Part shown: in pieces, positions 7,800-15,817 of the stretch
Numbering within the stretch: the first letter of the stretch is position 1
How the letters are laid out: every line of letters starts with the position of its first letter
NCBI RefSeq assembly: GCF_035918155.1
Contig: NZ_CP109327.1
Location: 3,596,001 to 3,660,000, forward strand
DNA from: Streptomyces sp. NBC_01591
GTDB lineage: Bacteria; Actinomycetota; Actinomycetes; Streptomycetales; Streptomycetaceae
Direction: 5' to 3'
DNA: 64,000 nucleotides
Position numbers and translations under genes: made by a program
Notes under the pieces: model-generated
Databases searched by the model: none
The model's input: only the letters and a program-made list of their open reading frames with translations
Told to the model about the DNA's origin: nothing

Positions 7800-8666
7800 T
7801 CACACCTTGCCGATGCCCAGCGTCGTCTCCGACGGCAGCAGCCCGGAGCCGATCGCCGCCACCCACAACGGCCCCAGCAGCTCCACGAGCCGCTCCCGCT
7901 CCTCATCCCCCAGCGCCCGCCACGGGGCGGCCGCCGCCTCGTCCGTGCGCCGCTCGACCTCGGCGCGCAGTACCCTGCCCGCCTCCGTCGCCGTACCGTC
8001 GTCCGCCAACAGGCCGCGCTTCAGCAGGCGTTCGCGGGCCTGCGACCACTCCTCGTCGCTCCATCCCCGGCTCACGAACACCTCCGGGCGCGCCGCGCCG
8101 ATGGCGGCGAACGAGACCAGTGCCTCGACCGGGTCGAGCTCCGCGCCGACGAGCGCCGCGAGATGGCCGTCGCCGCGGTGTTCACGCAGGACGGTCGCCG
8201 CCTGCCAGAGCGCGAGGTGCGGTTCGTCCGGCCAGGGCAGTGCGGCGTTGGCGGCGGCGAGCGGGCGGCCCGTCGTGTCGGCGGCCTGCGCGGCGCGCCG
8301 CACGAGCGCGGCGACCTCGGCCGTCTCCGGAGCGGTGGCCGCCTCCCCCAGCAGCGTCCGGTACGTACGGTCGACGGCCCGGCGCCGGGCGGCGAGCACC
8401 GCGTCGGGCGAGGCGACGGACCAGACGGCCGGGACGTACTCACCCACCATCCGCGGACTGAAGCTGTAGAAGGTCTCCGTGACCCGGCCGGCCCCGGCCT
8501 CCCCGAGCGGCGCCGCCCGCCAGGCGAAGTAGCTCGGCCAACGCTCGTCCGTGCGGTATCCGAGCGCGGCGGCCTCCCCGAAGGCCTCCGGCGCGTAGTA
8601 GAGAACAGCGTGCAGGGGCTCCAGCAGGTGCCACATCTGCCGTACGCGACCCAGTTCGTCGGACAT
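7800..8666 (-). CDS. SCO6745-family conserved actinobacterial protein
   Basis: 288 residues, mostly helical, beginning MSDELGRVRQMWHLLEPLHAV. The long Ala/Arg-rich helical body and the ending with the SGLLPSETTLGIGKV motif fit the SCO6745 family, whose members resemble winged-helix or SalA-type proteins. No enzymatic motif is visible. It is divergent from a TetR gene, and a copy of the presumed TetR operator lies just upstream of its start, so it is probably the target of that repressor. Molecular function is unknown. Confidence 0.7.
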   Translation of the reverse strand: MSDELGRVRQMWHLLEPLHAVLYYAPEAFGEAAALGYRTDERWPSYFAWRAAPLGEAGAGRVTETFYSFSPRMVGEYVPAVWSVASPDAVLAARRRAVDRTYRTLLGEAATAPETAEVAALVRRAAQAADTTGRPLAAANAALPWPDEPHLALWQAATVLREHRGDGHLAALVGAELDPVEALVSFAAIGAARPEVFVSRGWSDEEWSQARERLLKRGLLADDGTATEAGRVLRAEVERRTDEAAAAPWRALGDEERERLVELLGPLWVAAIGSGLLPSETTLGIGKV

Positions 8667-8693
8667 GTCTTCGCCTTCCGCAACAGCTTCAAT

Positions 8694-8763
8694 CTTGTCA
8701 CTGACTAGATATCCAGCGGCACCCAGGGTGCACCTCGCCCCGTGAACTTGTCAATGACTAGAT
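8694..8763. promoter_or_regulatory. Twin operators of the divergent TetR/SCO6745 pair
   Basis: The 17-mer CTTGTCACTGACTAGAT at 8694-8710 recurs at 8747-8763 with a single change (C to A at its eighth base). Each copy has the palindromic core GTCA-N-TGAC. One lies about 28 bases before the SCO6745-family start, the other about 20 bases before the tetR start. The offset of 53 bp is about five helical turns. Control of both genes by the adjacent TetR protein is inference. Confidence 0.65.
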
Positions 8764-8782
8764 TCTGCGTACTGTGCTGTCC

Positions 8783-9355
8783 ATGAGCAGCGACCGCACC
8801 TACCACCACGGCGACCTGCGGCGGGCCGTCCTCGCCGCCGCCCTCGACGTCATCCGCACCGAGGGCCCCGCCGCACTCAGCCTGCGCGATCTGGCCCGCC
8901 GGGCGGGCGTCTCCCACGCCGCCCCCGCCCACCACTTCAAGGACCGCACCGGCCTGCTCACCGCCATCGCCACCGAGGGCTACGGGCTCTTCGCCGACGC
9001 CCTCGCCGACGCGCCGGACCTGCGGGAGCGGGGCGTGCGGTACGTACGGTTCGCCGCCGAACACCCGGCCCACTTCCAGGTGATGTTCCAGCCGGACCTC
9101 TACCGCACCGACGACCCGGACCTGCTCGCGGCGAAGGAGCGGGCGTCGGTGGAGCTGCGTGCAGGCGTCACCGAACTCCCCGTCGCCGGACGCGGCGACG
9201 ACGCCCGGCTCGCGGGCGTGGCCGCCTGGTCCCTGGCCCACGGCTTCGCCACCCTGCTGCTCAGCGGCAATCTGGCCGGGGCGGTGGGCGACCGGGATCC
9301 GGAGGAGGTGTTCAGGGGGCTCGCGTACCTGCTGTTCGCGCCGGACGGGTCGTGA
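8783..9355 (+). CDS. TetR/AcrR-family transcriptional regulator
   Basis: 190 residues. The N-terminal HTH reads YHHGDLRRAVLAAALDVI, then LSLRDLARRAGVSHAAPAHHF, the canonical TetR recognition helix region (to about residue 55). The C-terminal half is a helical ligand-binding domain of the type found with 'YVRFAAEHPAHFQVMF' (TetR_C_33/WHG-like). I chose ATG 8783; a GTG nine bases earlier is also possible, and no good ribosome site precedes either, so the message may be leaderless. The ligand is unknown. It probably represses itself and the divergent SCO6745-family gene through the twin operators. Confidence 0.85.
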   Translation: MSSDRTYHHGDLRRAVLAAALDVIRTEGPAALSLRDLARRAGVSHAAPAHHFKDRTGLLTAIATEGYGLFADALADAPDLRERGVRYVRFAAEHPAHFQVMFQPDLYRTDDPDLLAAKERASVELRAGVTELPVAGRGDDARLAGVAAWSLAHGFATLLLSGNLAGAVGDRDPEEVFRGLAYLLFAPDGS

Positions 9356-9441
9356 TTCGACCGGGGCGCAGCACCAGCACCTGGAGGCCGCTCACCCGGC
9401 CTGAACTCGTACTGCAAGTCGACGACCGCGGCCGAGCCGAC

Positions 9442-9660
9442 GCCCCTCACGACCTCGGAATCGCCGTACCCAACTCCCCTTCCACGCCGACCGGTTCACA
9501 TCCCGCCACCGACTGTCCGCCGGTCTTGCCGGAGGCGGGGCGCGGGCCAGGATCCGGTGCGGGGCCGGATCGCAGATCGGCTTCGGGTGCAGGCACTTCG
9601 GACGCCGTTCCTGCGATCACCTTCCTCGGCTCGAAATTCGGGAAGGACCATTGCCGGCGG
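9442..9660 (-). pseudogene. Decayed duplicate of the mfd 3' end
   Basis: This stretch aligns base by base with the intact mfd 3' end at 12001-12215 in the same orientation. Shared blocks include GCCCCTCACGACC around the stop codon, AACTCCCC, CTTGCCGG, CCAGGATC, TCGGGT and TCCTGCGAT. The reverse-strand frame even keeps the stop position and the pattern PRPxxGKxGG of the Mfd C-terminus, but it has many substitutions and no gene body. It is a remnant of about 70 codons that codes for nothing useful. It lies directly downstream of the MFS transporter gene, so the intact and decayed mfd ends bracket the ArsR-MFS segment. Confidence 0.65.
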
Positions 9661-9661
9661 G

Positions 9662-10978
9662 TCAACGAGGTACCGGTCGATTGTCGTCATCCGCGTCACC
9701 GGCCGTGTCCGCAGTACTGATCAGGGCCAGGGAGCGAATGCCTGGTATCGGTGAGGGCAGCAGCCAGAGCAGTGACAGGGCTCCTCCGACCGCGGCGATG
9801 AGGAGAGTCGCCCTCAGACCGACGAGAGTGGCGAGCAAGCCGCCGACGACGGCACCGACGGGGCGTATGCCGTAATTGATCGTGCTGTACGCACCCGCGA
9901 CACGGCTGCGCAGGCGATCGGGGATCACGGCTGCCTGGAGCGAGTTGAGGTTGACGTCGAACAGCATGACGCCGAAGCCGGAGAAGAACTCCGCTGCGGC
10001 CAGCGCCCCGGCGCGGAGCCAGAGAGGGCCGTCCGCAGCGGCAGCGATGGCGATCGGTGCGGGGAACAGCACGGCGCCCACGACGATGCTGCGCCCCACA
10101 CCGAGCCGCCGCGAGATCATGGGAGCGGACACAGCGCCGAGCAGGGCACCGGTCGCACCGACCCCCAGCGCGATGCCGATCACCCCTGCGGACAGGCCGA
10201 GGCTCCGGCTGGCGAACAGCACGATCAGCCCACTGCCCGCGACAAAGGTGAAGAAGTTGACGGTCGCCGCACAGCCGAGAGCGGCCCGCAGCACCGGGTG
10301 ACGCACGACGAACGCAAGGCCCTCCCTGGCACGTCGCAACAGCGAAGGTGCGGCCGTGCCGGTGGCGACTTCCGGTGGTTCCTCGACCGAGACCCGGCCG
10401 ATCAGAACCGCTGACGCCAGGAAGGTCAGGGCATCCACCACGATGGCGACGGGTGCGGTGAGCGTCTGGATCAGAGCGCCGCCGATCGCGGGGCCGGCCA
10501 CATGGGAGACCGAACGGCTTGCACTGAGCTTGCTGTTCGCGTCGACGTAGGAAGCGCGCGGTACGAGTCGTACGAAGAACGGTGGATAGGCGGTGTTGAA
10601 CAGCACCCCGGCAGCGCCCGCCAGCATCGCCACGGCATACAGGTGCGTGAGCGTCACCGCCCCCAGCACGTAGGCCGTCGGCAGGCTCAGCAGTACTGCG
10701 GCGCGCAGGAGGTCGGCGAGGATCATCAGACGTCGTTTGCGGGCCTGCTGATCAACCCAGGCCCCCAGGAAGATCGCGAGCAGGTTGGGGGTCCATATGA
10801 GTGCGGTCAGCCACGCCACCTGATTGGCCGAAGCGTTCAGCGCGTTGACCGCGATCAGGGGCAGGGCCAGTTCGGTGATCCGGTCGCCGAACTGTGAGAT
10901 CGAATTGCCGGCCCAGAAGCGGGAGAACCGCCGATCCCGCCACAGCGATATCGCAGGCGGTCGATCCGCGCCGTTCAT
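9662..10978 (-). CDS. MFS drug/siderophore-type exporter
   Basis: 438 residues with about 12 hydrophobic helices. The start region RFSRFWAGNSISQFGDRITELALPLI and the A-like motif DQQARKRRLMILADLLRA are typical of the EntS/MFS_3 branch of major-facilitator exporters. ATG 10978 overlaps the stop of the ArsR gene (ATGA), so the two are coupled. Long open frame upstream of this ATG is only shadow. The repressor-plus-exporter arrangement suggests inducible efflux of a toxic compound, but the substrate cannot be told from sequence. The gene lies inside the presumed insertion between the two mfd 3' ends. Confidence 0.85.
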   Translation of the reverse strand: MNGADRPPAISLWRDRRFSRFWAGNSISQFGDRITELALPLIAVNALNASANQVAWLTALIWTPNLLAIFLGAWVDQQARKRRLMILADLLRAAVLLSLPTAYVLGAVTLTHLYAVAMLAGAAGVLFNTAYPPFFVRLVPRASYVDANSKLSASRSVSHVAGPAIGGALIQTLTAPVAIVVDALTFLASAVLIGRVSVEEPPEVATGTAAPSLLRRAREGLAFVVRHPVLRAALGCAATVNFFTFVAGSGLIVLFASRSLGLSAGVIGIALGVGATGALLGAVSAPMISRRLGVGRSIVVGAVLFPAPIAIAAAADGPLWLRAGALAAAEFFSGFGVMLFDVNLNSLQAAVIPDRLRSRVAGAYSTINYGIRPVGAVVGGLLATLVGLRATLLIAAVGGALSLLWLLPSPIPGIRSLALISTADTAGDADDDNRPVPR

Positions 10979-11595
10979 GACGTCTGCCCGGTCTGCTCCT
11001 CGCCCTGCTCCCCGTCGCCTTCCGGCAGGACGTAGCGCATCAGCAGGACGCCACAGCTGTCGGCGGGACGGTCGGCCGGGTCCCGGGTGACGTACGGCGC
11101 GAGAACGCGCTCGATCCCGTCCTGGATGGCGGCGAGTTCCTCGGCGGAGACCATGACGCGGGTGTTGGCCAGTCCGGCGGGCCTGCGCCATGCCGGATCG
11201 AGTCCGGGCTCGACCTCGGCAGCCCAGCGGCCCGGGAGGTCTGCGTAGCGCAGGAACATCTGCCGCGAGAGTTCGCGCGCGGCCGACCGGCCCTCCTCGT
11301 CCGCCGGGTCCTGCGACTCCTCGAACCGGAAGCCTCGCGCCACCGCCTCCCACCGCCGGCGTCGGCGGTCCGGTCCGGGCTCACTGTCACGGACCAGCCC
11401 GAAGGTCGCCAGGTGGCGCAGATGCCAGCTGGTCACCGACGGCGTGGCCCCTACGTCCGGTGCGAGCTCGGTCGCGGTCGCCGGCCCGTTCCGGTGCAGG
11501 TGGTCAAGGATCGCCAGCCGCACCGGATGCGCCAACGCCCGCATCGCTTGCGGATCGGTGATCTCGATATCGCCCATGCGATTACTGAAGCCCAT
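10975..11595 (-). CDS. ArsR-type winged-helix regulator of the MFS exporter
   Basis: 206 residues. Residues ~8-90 are a winged helix: MRALAHPVRLAILDHLHRN, then ATELAPDVGATPSVTSWHLRHL (recognition helix) and a basic wing GPDRRRRRWE. There is no Cys-rich metal site, so this is probably one of the non-metal ArsR-like regulators. A C-terminal ~110-residue helical domain follows. I chose ATG 11595, right beside two 18-bp palindromes; an internal Met (MGDIEI) is possible. It overlaps the exporter gene by 4 bp and likely represses this two-gene operon. Confidence 0.8.
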   Translation of the reverse strand: MGFSNRMGDIEITDPQAMRALAHPVRLAILDHLHRNGPATATELAPDVGATPSVTSWHLRHLATFGLVRDSEPGPDRRRRRWEAVARGFRFEESQDPADEEGRSAARELSRQMFLRYADLPGRWAAEVEPGLDPAWRRPAGLANTRVMVSAEELAAIQDGIERVLAPYVTRDPADRPADSCGVLLMRYVLPEGDGEQGEEQTGQTS

Positions 11596-11598
11596 AAC

Positions 11599-11639
11599 GT
11601 GAGAGCATCCTCTCACAATTCGTGAGAGTCAACTCTCAC
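11599..11639. promoter_or_regulatory. Twin 18-bp palindromic operators of the ArsR-MFS operon
   Basis: GTGAGAG-N4-CTCTCAC occurs twice: 11599-11616 (spacer CATC) and 11622-11639 (spacer TCAA), separated by 5 bp. The first ends 3 bases from the regulator's start codon. Perfect 7-bp arms in both copies make this a very likely binding site for the adjacent ArsR-type protein. Confidence 0.75.
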
Positions 11640-11663
11640 ATCGATGGCGTTCATCCAGCCGCC

Positions 11664-11800
11664 ATGGGCAGCTACGGGTTCGACGTCGAGGACCGCGCCC
11701 CGCTCGCCCCCCGGACCATGAGTTTCTACGGCCGTCAACGCACGCTCGCGAACCTGGAACGCCGCATGCTGCGCATCCGCGAGGACGGAACCGGGCAGCT
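11664..11800 (+). pseudogene. Truncated N-terminus of an AAA-type ATPase
   Basis: Reading forward from an ATG at 11664, the sequence encodes MGSYGFDVEDRAPLAP followed by MSFYGRQRTLANLERRMLR and 'REDGTGQLLA'. This resembles the beginning of archaeal-type/DUF234-like ATPases (an F-x-GR-x-x-x-L-x-x-LE pattern preceding the P-loop). The P-loop itself never appears: after about residue 45 the frame runs into unrelated sequence and then antisense to mfd. I read it as a leftover of a deleted gene, which fits an insertion/deletion hot spot next to mfd. From here to 12000 I see no other gene. Confidence 0.4.
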
Positions 11801-12005
11801 GCTTGCGGCGGCCCCTCTGCCGGCGGTGTGTCCGGCAGGCGTCGAGGATGGCGTACGCCCGGACCTGACACTCACCCCTGGGGATTTACCGGCCGCCTGG
11901 GCGCACATGAGCCGCCTGGCGCACAAGGGGAGCTCTCCTCCGCGACATTGCTCCTCGGCGCACACCATGGCACCCGACCGCACGCCCGTCACACCGGGTC
12001 GCCCC

Positions 12006-15000
12006 TCACGACCCCAGGATCGTCGTGAGGAACTCCCCCGTCCACGCCAGCAGTTCGCGGCCGACGACCGGCTTGCCGCCCACCTTGCCGGTGGTGGGGC
12101 GGGGGACCAGGATCTGGTGGACGGCCGGCTTGATGACCGTCCTCGGGTAGAGGCGCTTGAGGCGGAGCTCCTGCGATTCGCGCAGTTCCACCGGGGCGAA
12201 CCGGATGTTCGGGCCCTGGAGCACGATCTCGCCGACGCCGCAGGCGCGGGCCAGCATGCGCAGGCCGGCGACCAGGAGGAGGTTCTCGACCGGTTCGGGG
12301 AGCTTGCCGTAGCGGTCGGTGAGTTCCTCGCGGACCGCCCTGATGTCGTCCTCCGTATTGGCGGAGGCGATGGCGCGGTACGCCTGGAGGCGCAGCCGCT
12401 CGCCGGGGGCGTAGTCGTGGGGGACGTGGGCGTCGACCGGGAGCTCGATCTTGACCTCCAGGGGCGGCTCCTCCTCCACGCCGCCTTCGAGGGAGGCCCG
12501 GTAGTCGGCGACCGCCTCGCCCACCATGCGTACGTACAGGTCGAAGCCGACGCCCGCGATGTGACCGGACTGCTCGCCGCCCAGGAGGTTTCCGGCGCCG
12601 CGGATCTCCAGGTCCTTCATCGCCACGTACATGCCCGCACCCATCTCGGTGTGCTGGGCGATCGTGGCGAGGCGCTCGTGGGCCGTCTCGGTGAGCGGCT
12701 TCTCCGGGGGGTAGAGGAAGTACGCGTAGCCGCGTTCGCGGCCACGGCCGACGCGGCCGCGCAGCTGGTGGAGCTGGGAGAGGCCGAAGTTGTCGCCGCG
12801 CTCCACGATCAGGGTGTTGGCATTGGAGATGTCGATGCCGGACTCGACGATCGTCGTGGAGACCAGGACGTCGAACTTCTTCTCCCAGAAGTCCACCACC
12901 ACCTGCTCCAGGGCCTGTTCGGACATCTGGCCGTGGGCGGTGGCGATCCTCGCCTCGGGGATGATCTCCCGCAGCCGCGCGGCGGCCCGGTCGATCGACT
13001 CGACGCGGTTGTGGATGTAGAACGCCTGGCCCTCGCGGAGCAGTTCGCGGCGGATGGCCGCGCCGATCTGCTTCTCCTCGTACGGACCCACGAAGGTGAG
13101 GACCGGGTGGCGCTCCTCGGGCGGCGTGGTGATCGTCGACATCTCGCGGATACCGGTCACGGCCATTTCGAGCGTACGGGGGATGGGCGTCGCGGACATG
13201 GTGAGGACGTCCACGTTGGCGCGGAGCTTCTTCAGCTGCTCCTTGTGCTCGACGCCGAAGCGCTGCTCCTCGTCGACGATGACCAGGCCCAGGTCCTTGA
13301 ACCTCGTCTCGGAGGAGAAGAGGCGGTGGGTGCCGATGACCAGGTCGACGGAGCCCTCGCGGAGTCCTTCGAGAGTCGATTTGGACTCGGCCTCGGACTG
13401 GAAGCGGCTCAGCGCCCTTACGTTGACCGGGAATTGGGAGTAGCGCTCGGTGAAGGTGCCGTGGTGCTGCTGGACCAGGAGGGTGGTGGGGACGAGAACG
13501 GCGACCTGCTTGCCGTCCTGGACCGCCTTGAACGCCGCCCGTACCGCGATCTCCGTCTTGCCGTAGCCGACGTCGCCGCAGATCAGCCGGTCCATCGGGA
13601 CGGACTTCTCCATGTCCTCCTTGACCTCGGCGATGGTGGAGAGCTGGTCGGGCGTCTCCGCGTACGGGAAGGCGTCCTCCAGCTCGCGCTGCCAGGGGGT
13701 GTCGGGGCCGAAGACATGGCCGGGCGCCGCCATCCGGGCCGAGTACAGCTTGATCAGGTCGGCGGCGATCTCCTTGACGGCCTTCTTGGCGCGCGCCTTG
13801 GTCTTCGTCCAGTCGGCGCCGCCGAGCCGGTGCAGGGTGGGGGCCTCGCCGCCGACGTACTTGGTGACCTGCTCCAGCTGGTCGGTCGGGATGTACAGGC
13901 GGTCGCCGGGCTGGCCGCGCTTGGCGGGGGCGTACTCGACGAGGAGGTACTCGCGGGTGGCGCCCTGCACGGTGCGCTGCACCATCTCGATGTAACGGCC
14001 GACGCCGTGCTGTTCGTGGACGATGTAGTCGCCGGTCTCCAGCGTCAGCGGGTCGATCGTCTTGCGGCGGCGGGCCGGCATCCGGCCCAGGTCCTTGGTG
14101 GCGGTGCGCTGCCCGGTGAGGTCCGTCTCGGTGAGTACGGCGAGCTTCAGCTCAGGGTCGACGAAGCCGTGGTCGATCGCGCCGCAGGAGACATGGACGA
14201 CGGACGGGGCGATCTCCGCCAGGTCCGGATCGAGGCGGGCGGCGATGCCCTCGCCGCCCAGCAGCTCGACGGTGCGGGAGGCGAGGCCCTGGCCCTCGGT
14301 GACGTACACGGTGCGCCAGCCGTCGGCGAGCCGGCCCTTGGTGTCGGCGAACGCGCGGGCGGTGTCGCCGCGGTACGCCTCCGGGGCGTGCATGCCGAGC
14401 TTGAGCGTGTCGTCGTCCTGGTCGGCTTCGTCCGCGGCGAACGGGGAGACCGACCACCACATCATCTCCAGCTCGCGGGCCCGGTCCCGGACGTCCGCGA
14501 TGCCCCACAGGGAGGCCGCGCCGACGTCGATCGGGGCCTCGCCGCCGCCCGCGGTGGCCGCCCAGGACGCCTGGAGGAACTCCTGGCTGGTGGCGACCAG
14601 GTCGGCGGCCCTGGTGCGGACCCGCTCCGGGTCGCAGACCAGCGCCATCGAACCCTTCGGCAGCACGTCGAGCAGCAGCTCCATGTCGTCGACGAGGACC
14701 GGGGCGAGGGACTCCATGCCCTCCACCGCGATCCCCTCGGCGATCTTGCCGAGCAGCTCGCCCAGCTCCGGGTGCTGTTCGGCGAGGGCGGCGGCCCGCT
14801 CCCGCACCTCGTCGGTGAGCAGCAGCTCGCGGCAGGGCGGCGCCCACAGCCCGTGCTCGGCGATCTCCAGCGACCGCTGGTCGGCGATCTTGAAGTAGCG
14901 GATCTCCTCGACGTCGTCGCCCCAGAATTCCACCCGAAGGGGGTGCTCCTCGGTCGGCGGGAAGACGTCCAGGATGCCGCCCCGTACGGCGAACTCGCCA

Positions 15001-15539
15001 CGCTTCTCGACCAGTTCGACCCGGGAGTACGCGGCTGCCGCGAGCGCGTCGACCGTCTTGCCGAGGTCGGCGCTCTGTCCGATGCGCAGCACCACGGGTT
15101 CCAGGTCGCCGAGCCCCTTGACCTGCGGCTGGAGCACGGAGCGGATCGGCGCGACGACGACGGAGACCGGCCCGGTCTCCGGGTCGTCCTTCCTCGGGTG
15201 CGCCAGCCGCCGCAGCACGGCGAGGCGGCGGCCCACGGTGTCCGAGCGGGGCGAGAGCCGCTCGTGCGGCAGGGTCTCCCAGGACGGGAACTCGGCGATC
15301 GTGTCCGGCGGCAGCAGGGTGCGCAGCGCGGCCGCCAGGTCCTCGGCCTCCCGGCCGGTCGCGGTGACGGCGAGCACGGTCCGCCCGGTCTCGCGGGCCA
15401 GCGCGGCGACGGCGAAGGGGCGGGCGGCGGGCGGACCGACGAGGTCGACGTGCATCCGGTGGCCGTCGCCGGCGGCCTTCACCGCTTCGGAGAGTGCCGG
15501 GTCACGTACGACGACATCCAGCAGACCGTGCAGGCTCAT
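12006..15539 (-). CDS. mfd: Transcription-repair coupling factor Mfd
   Basis: 1177 residues, normal for Mfd. It strips stalled RNA polymerase from damaged DNA and recruits UvrAB. The UvrB-like N-terminal part is followed by the RNA-polymerase-interacting domain with 'LVEYAPAKRGQPGDRLYIP' near residue 530. The RecG-like motor follows, with Walker A GDVGYGKTE, the motif II box VIVDEEQRFG and 'SATPIPRTLEMA'. The C-terminal TRCF domain ends at 12006. ATG 15539 is preceded by GGAAG; the open frame further upstream has no ribosome site. The 3' end is duplicated in decayed form at 9442-9660. Confidence 0.97.
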   Translation of the reverse strand: MSLHGLLDVVVRDPALSEAVKAAGDGHRMHVDLVGPPAARPFAVAALARETGRTVLAVTATGREAEDLAAALRTLLPPDTIAEFPSWETLPHERLSPRSDTVGRRLAVLRRLAHPRKDDPETGPVSVVVAPIRSVLQPQVKGLGDLEPVVLRIGQSADLGKTVDALAAAAYSRVELVEKRGEFAVRGGILDVFPPTEEHPLRVEFWGDDVEEIRYFKIADQRSLEIAEHGLWAPPCRELLLTDEVRERAAALAEQHPELGELLGKIAEGIAVEGMESLAPVLVDDMELLLDVLPKGSMALVCDPERVRTRAADLVATSQEFLQASWAATAGGGEAPIDVGAASLWGIADVRDRARELEMMWWSVSPFAADEADQDDDTLKLGMHAPEAYRGDTARAFADTKGRLADGWRTVYVTEGQGLASRTVELLGGEGIAARLDPDLAEIAPSVVHVSCGAIDHGFVDPELKLAVLTETDLTGQRTATKDLGRMPARRRKTIDPLTLETGDYIVHEQHGVGRYIEMVQRTVQGATREYLLVEYAPAKRGQPGDRLYIPTDQLEQVTKYVGGEAPTLHRLGGADWTKTKARAKKAVKEIAADLIKLYSARMAAPGHVFGPDTPWQRELEDAFPYAETPDQLSTIAEVKEDMEKSVPMDRLICGDVGYGKTEIAVRAAFKAVQDGKQVAVLVPTTLLVQQHHGTFTERYSQFPVNVRALSRFQSEAESKSTLEGLREGSVDLVIGTHRLFSSETRFKDLGLVIVDEEQRFGVEHKEQLKKLRANVDVLTMSATPIPRTLEMAVTGIREMSTITTPPEERHPVLTFVGPYEEKQIGAAIRRELLREGQAFYIHNRVESIDRAAARLREIIPEARIATAHGQMSEQALEQVVVDFWEKKFDVLVSTTIVESGIDISNANTLIVERGDNFGLSQLHQLRGRVGRGRERGYAYFLYPPEKPLTETAHERLATIAQHTEMGAGMYVAMKDLEIRGAGNLLGGEQSGHIAGVGFDLYVRMVGEAVADYRASLEGGVEEEPPLEVKIELPVDAHVPHDYAPGERLRLQAYRAIASANTEDDIRAVREELTDRYGKLPEPVENLLLVAGLRMLARACGVGEIVLQGPNIRFAPVELRESQELRLKRLYPRTVIKPAVHQILVPRPTTGKVGGKPVVGRELLAWTGEFLTTILGS

Positions 15540-15746
15540 GAAGGGCTTCCGTCCGGGTAACGAGGGCGAGGTCCGACAGCCGGCTGCTGCCAGGGGCAAC
15601 ACGAAGAGCAACGCGAAGGGCAACGCGAAGCGCCCGACACGTCGCTCGCACGTACCGGGGGTTCCCAGCGTACGACTCCGCTGTGACAGCCGCGCCCGCA
15701 ATCCGGCCCGGCGGGGCGCCCTGGGGCGACGTCCCGGACGCACGAA

Positions 15747-15786
15747 TCCGGCCCCGGGGTGTTTGGAGGAACACCCCGGAGCCGGA
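15747..15786 (-). terminator. Terminator of the ABC exporter operon
   Basis: Arms 15747-15763 and 15770-15786 pair over 17 bp with one mismatch around a 6-base loop. It lies 31 bases past the stop of the permease gene, between it and the mfd start. Confidence 0.75.
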
Positions 15787-15817
15787 TCAGGTCATCCTAC
15801 GTCGGCCGCCGCCCGCG

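Noticed and set aside
9356..9720. A plus-strand 122-codon gene
   Set aside because: It crosses the decayed mfd end and has no ribosome site or recognisable domain.
11622..15560. A 1312-codon open frame on the plus strand
   Set aside because: It is the antisense shadow of mfd; high GC at third positions keeps opposite frames open. Only the first ~45 codons (11664-11800) look protein-like.
15540..15743. A lipoprotein-like leader (hydrophobic stretch ending AAAGC) in frame before Mfd
   Set aside because: Mfd is cytosolic, there is no ribosome site for the extension, and the repeat-rich DNA there explains the hydrophobic run.
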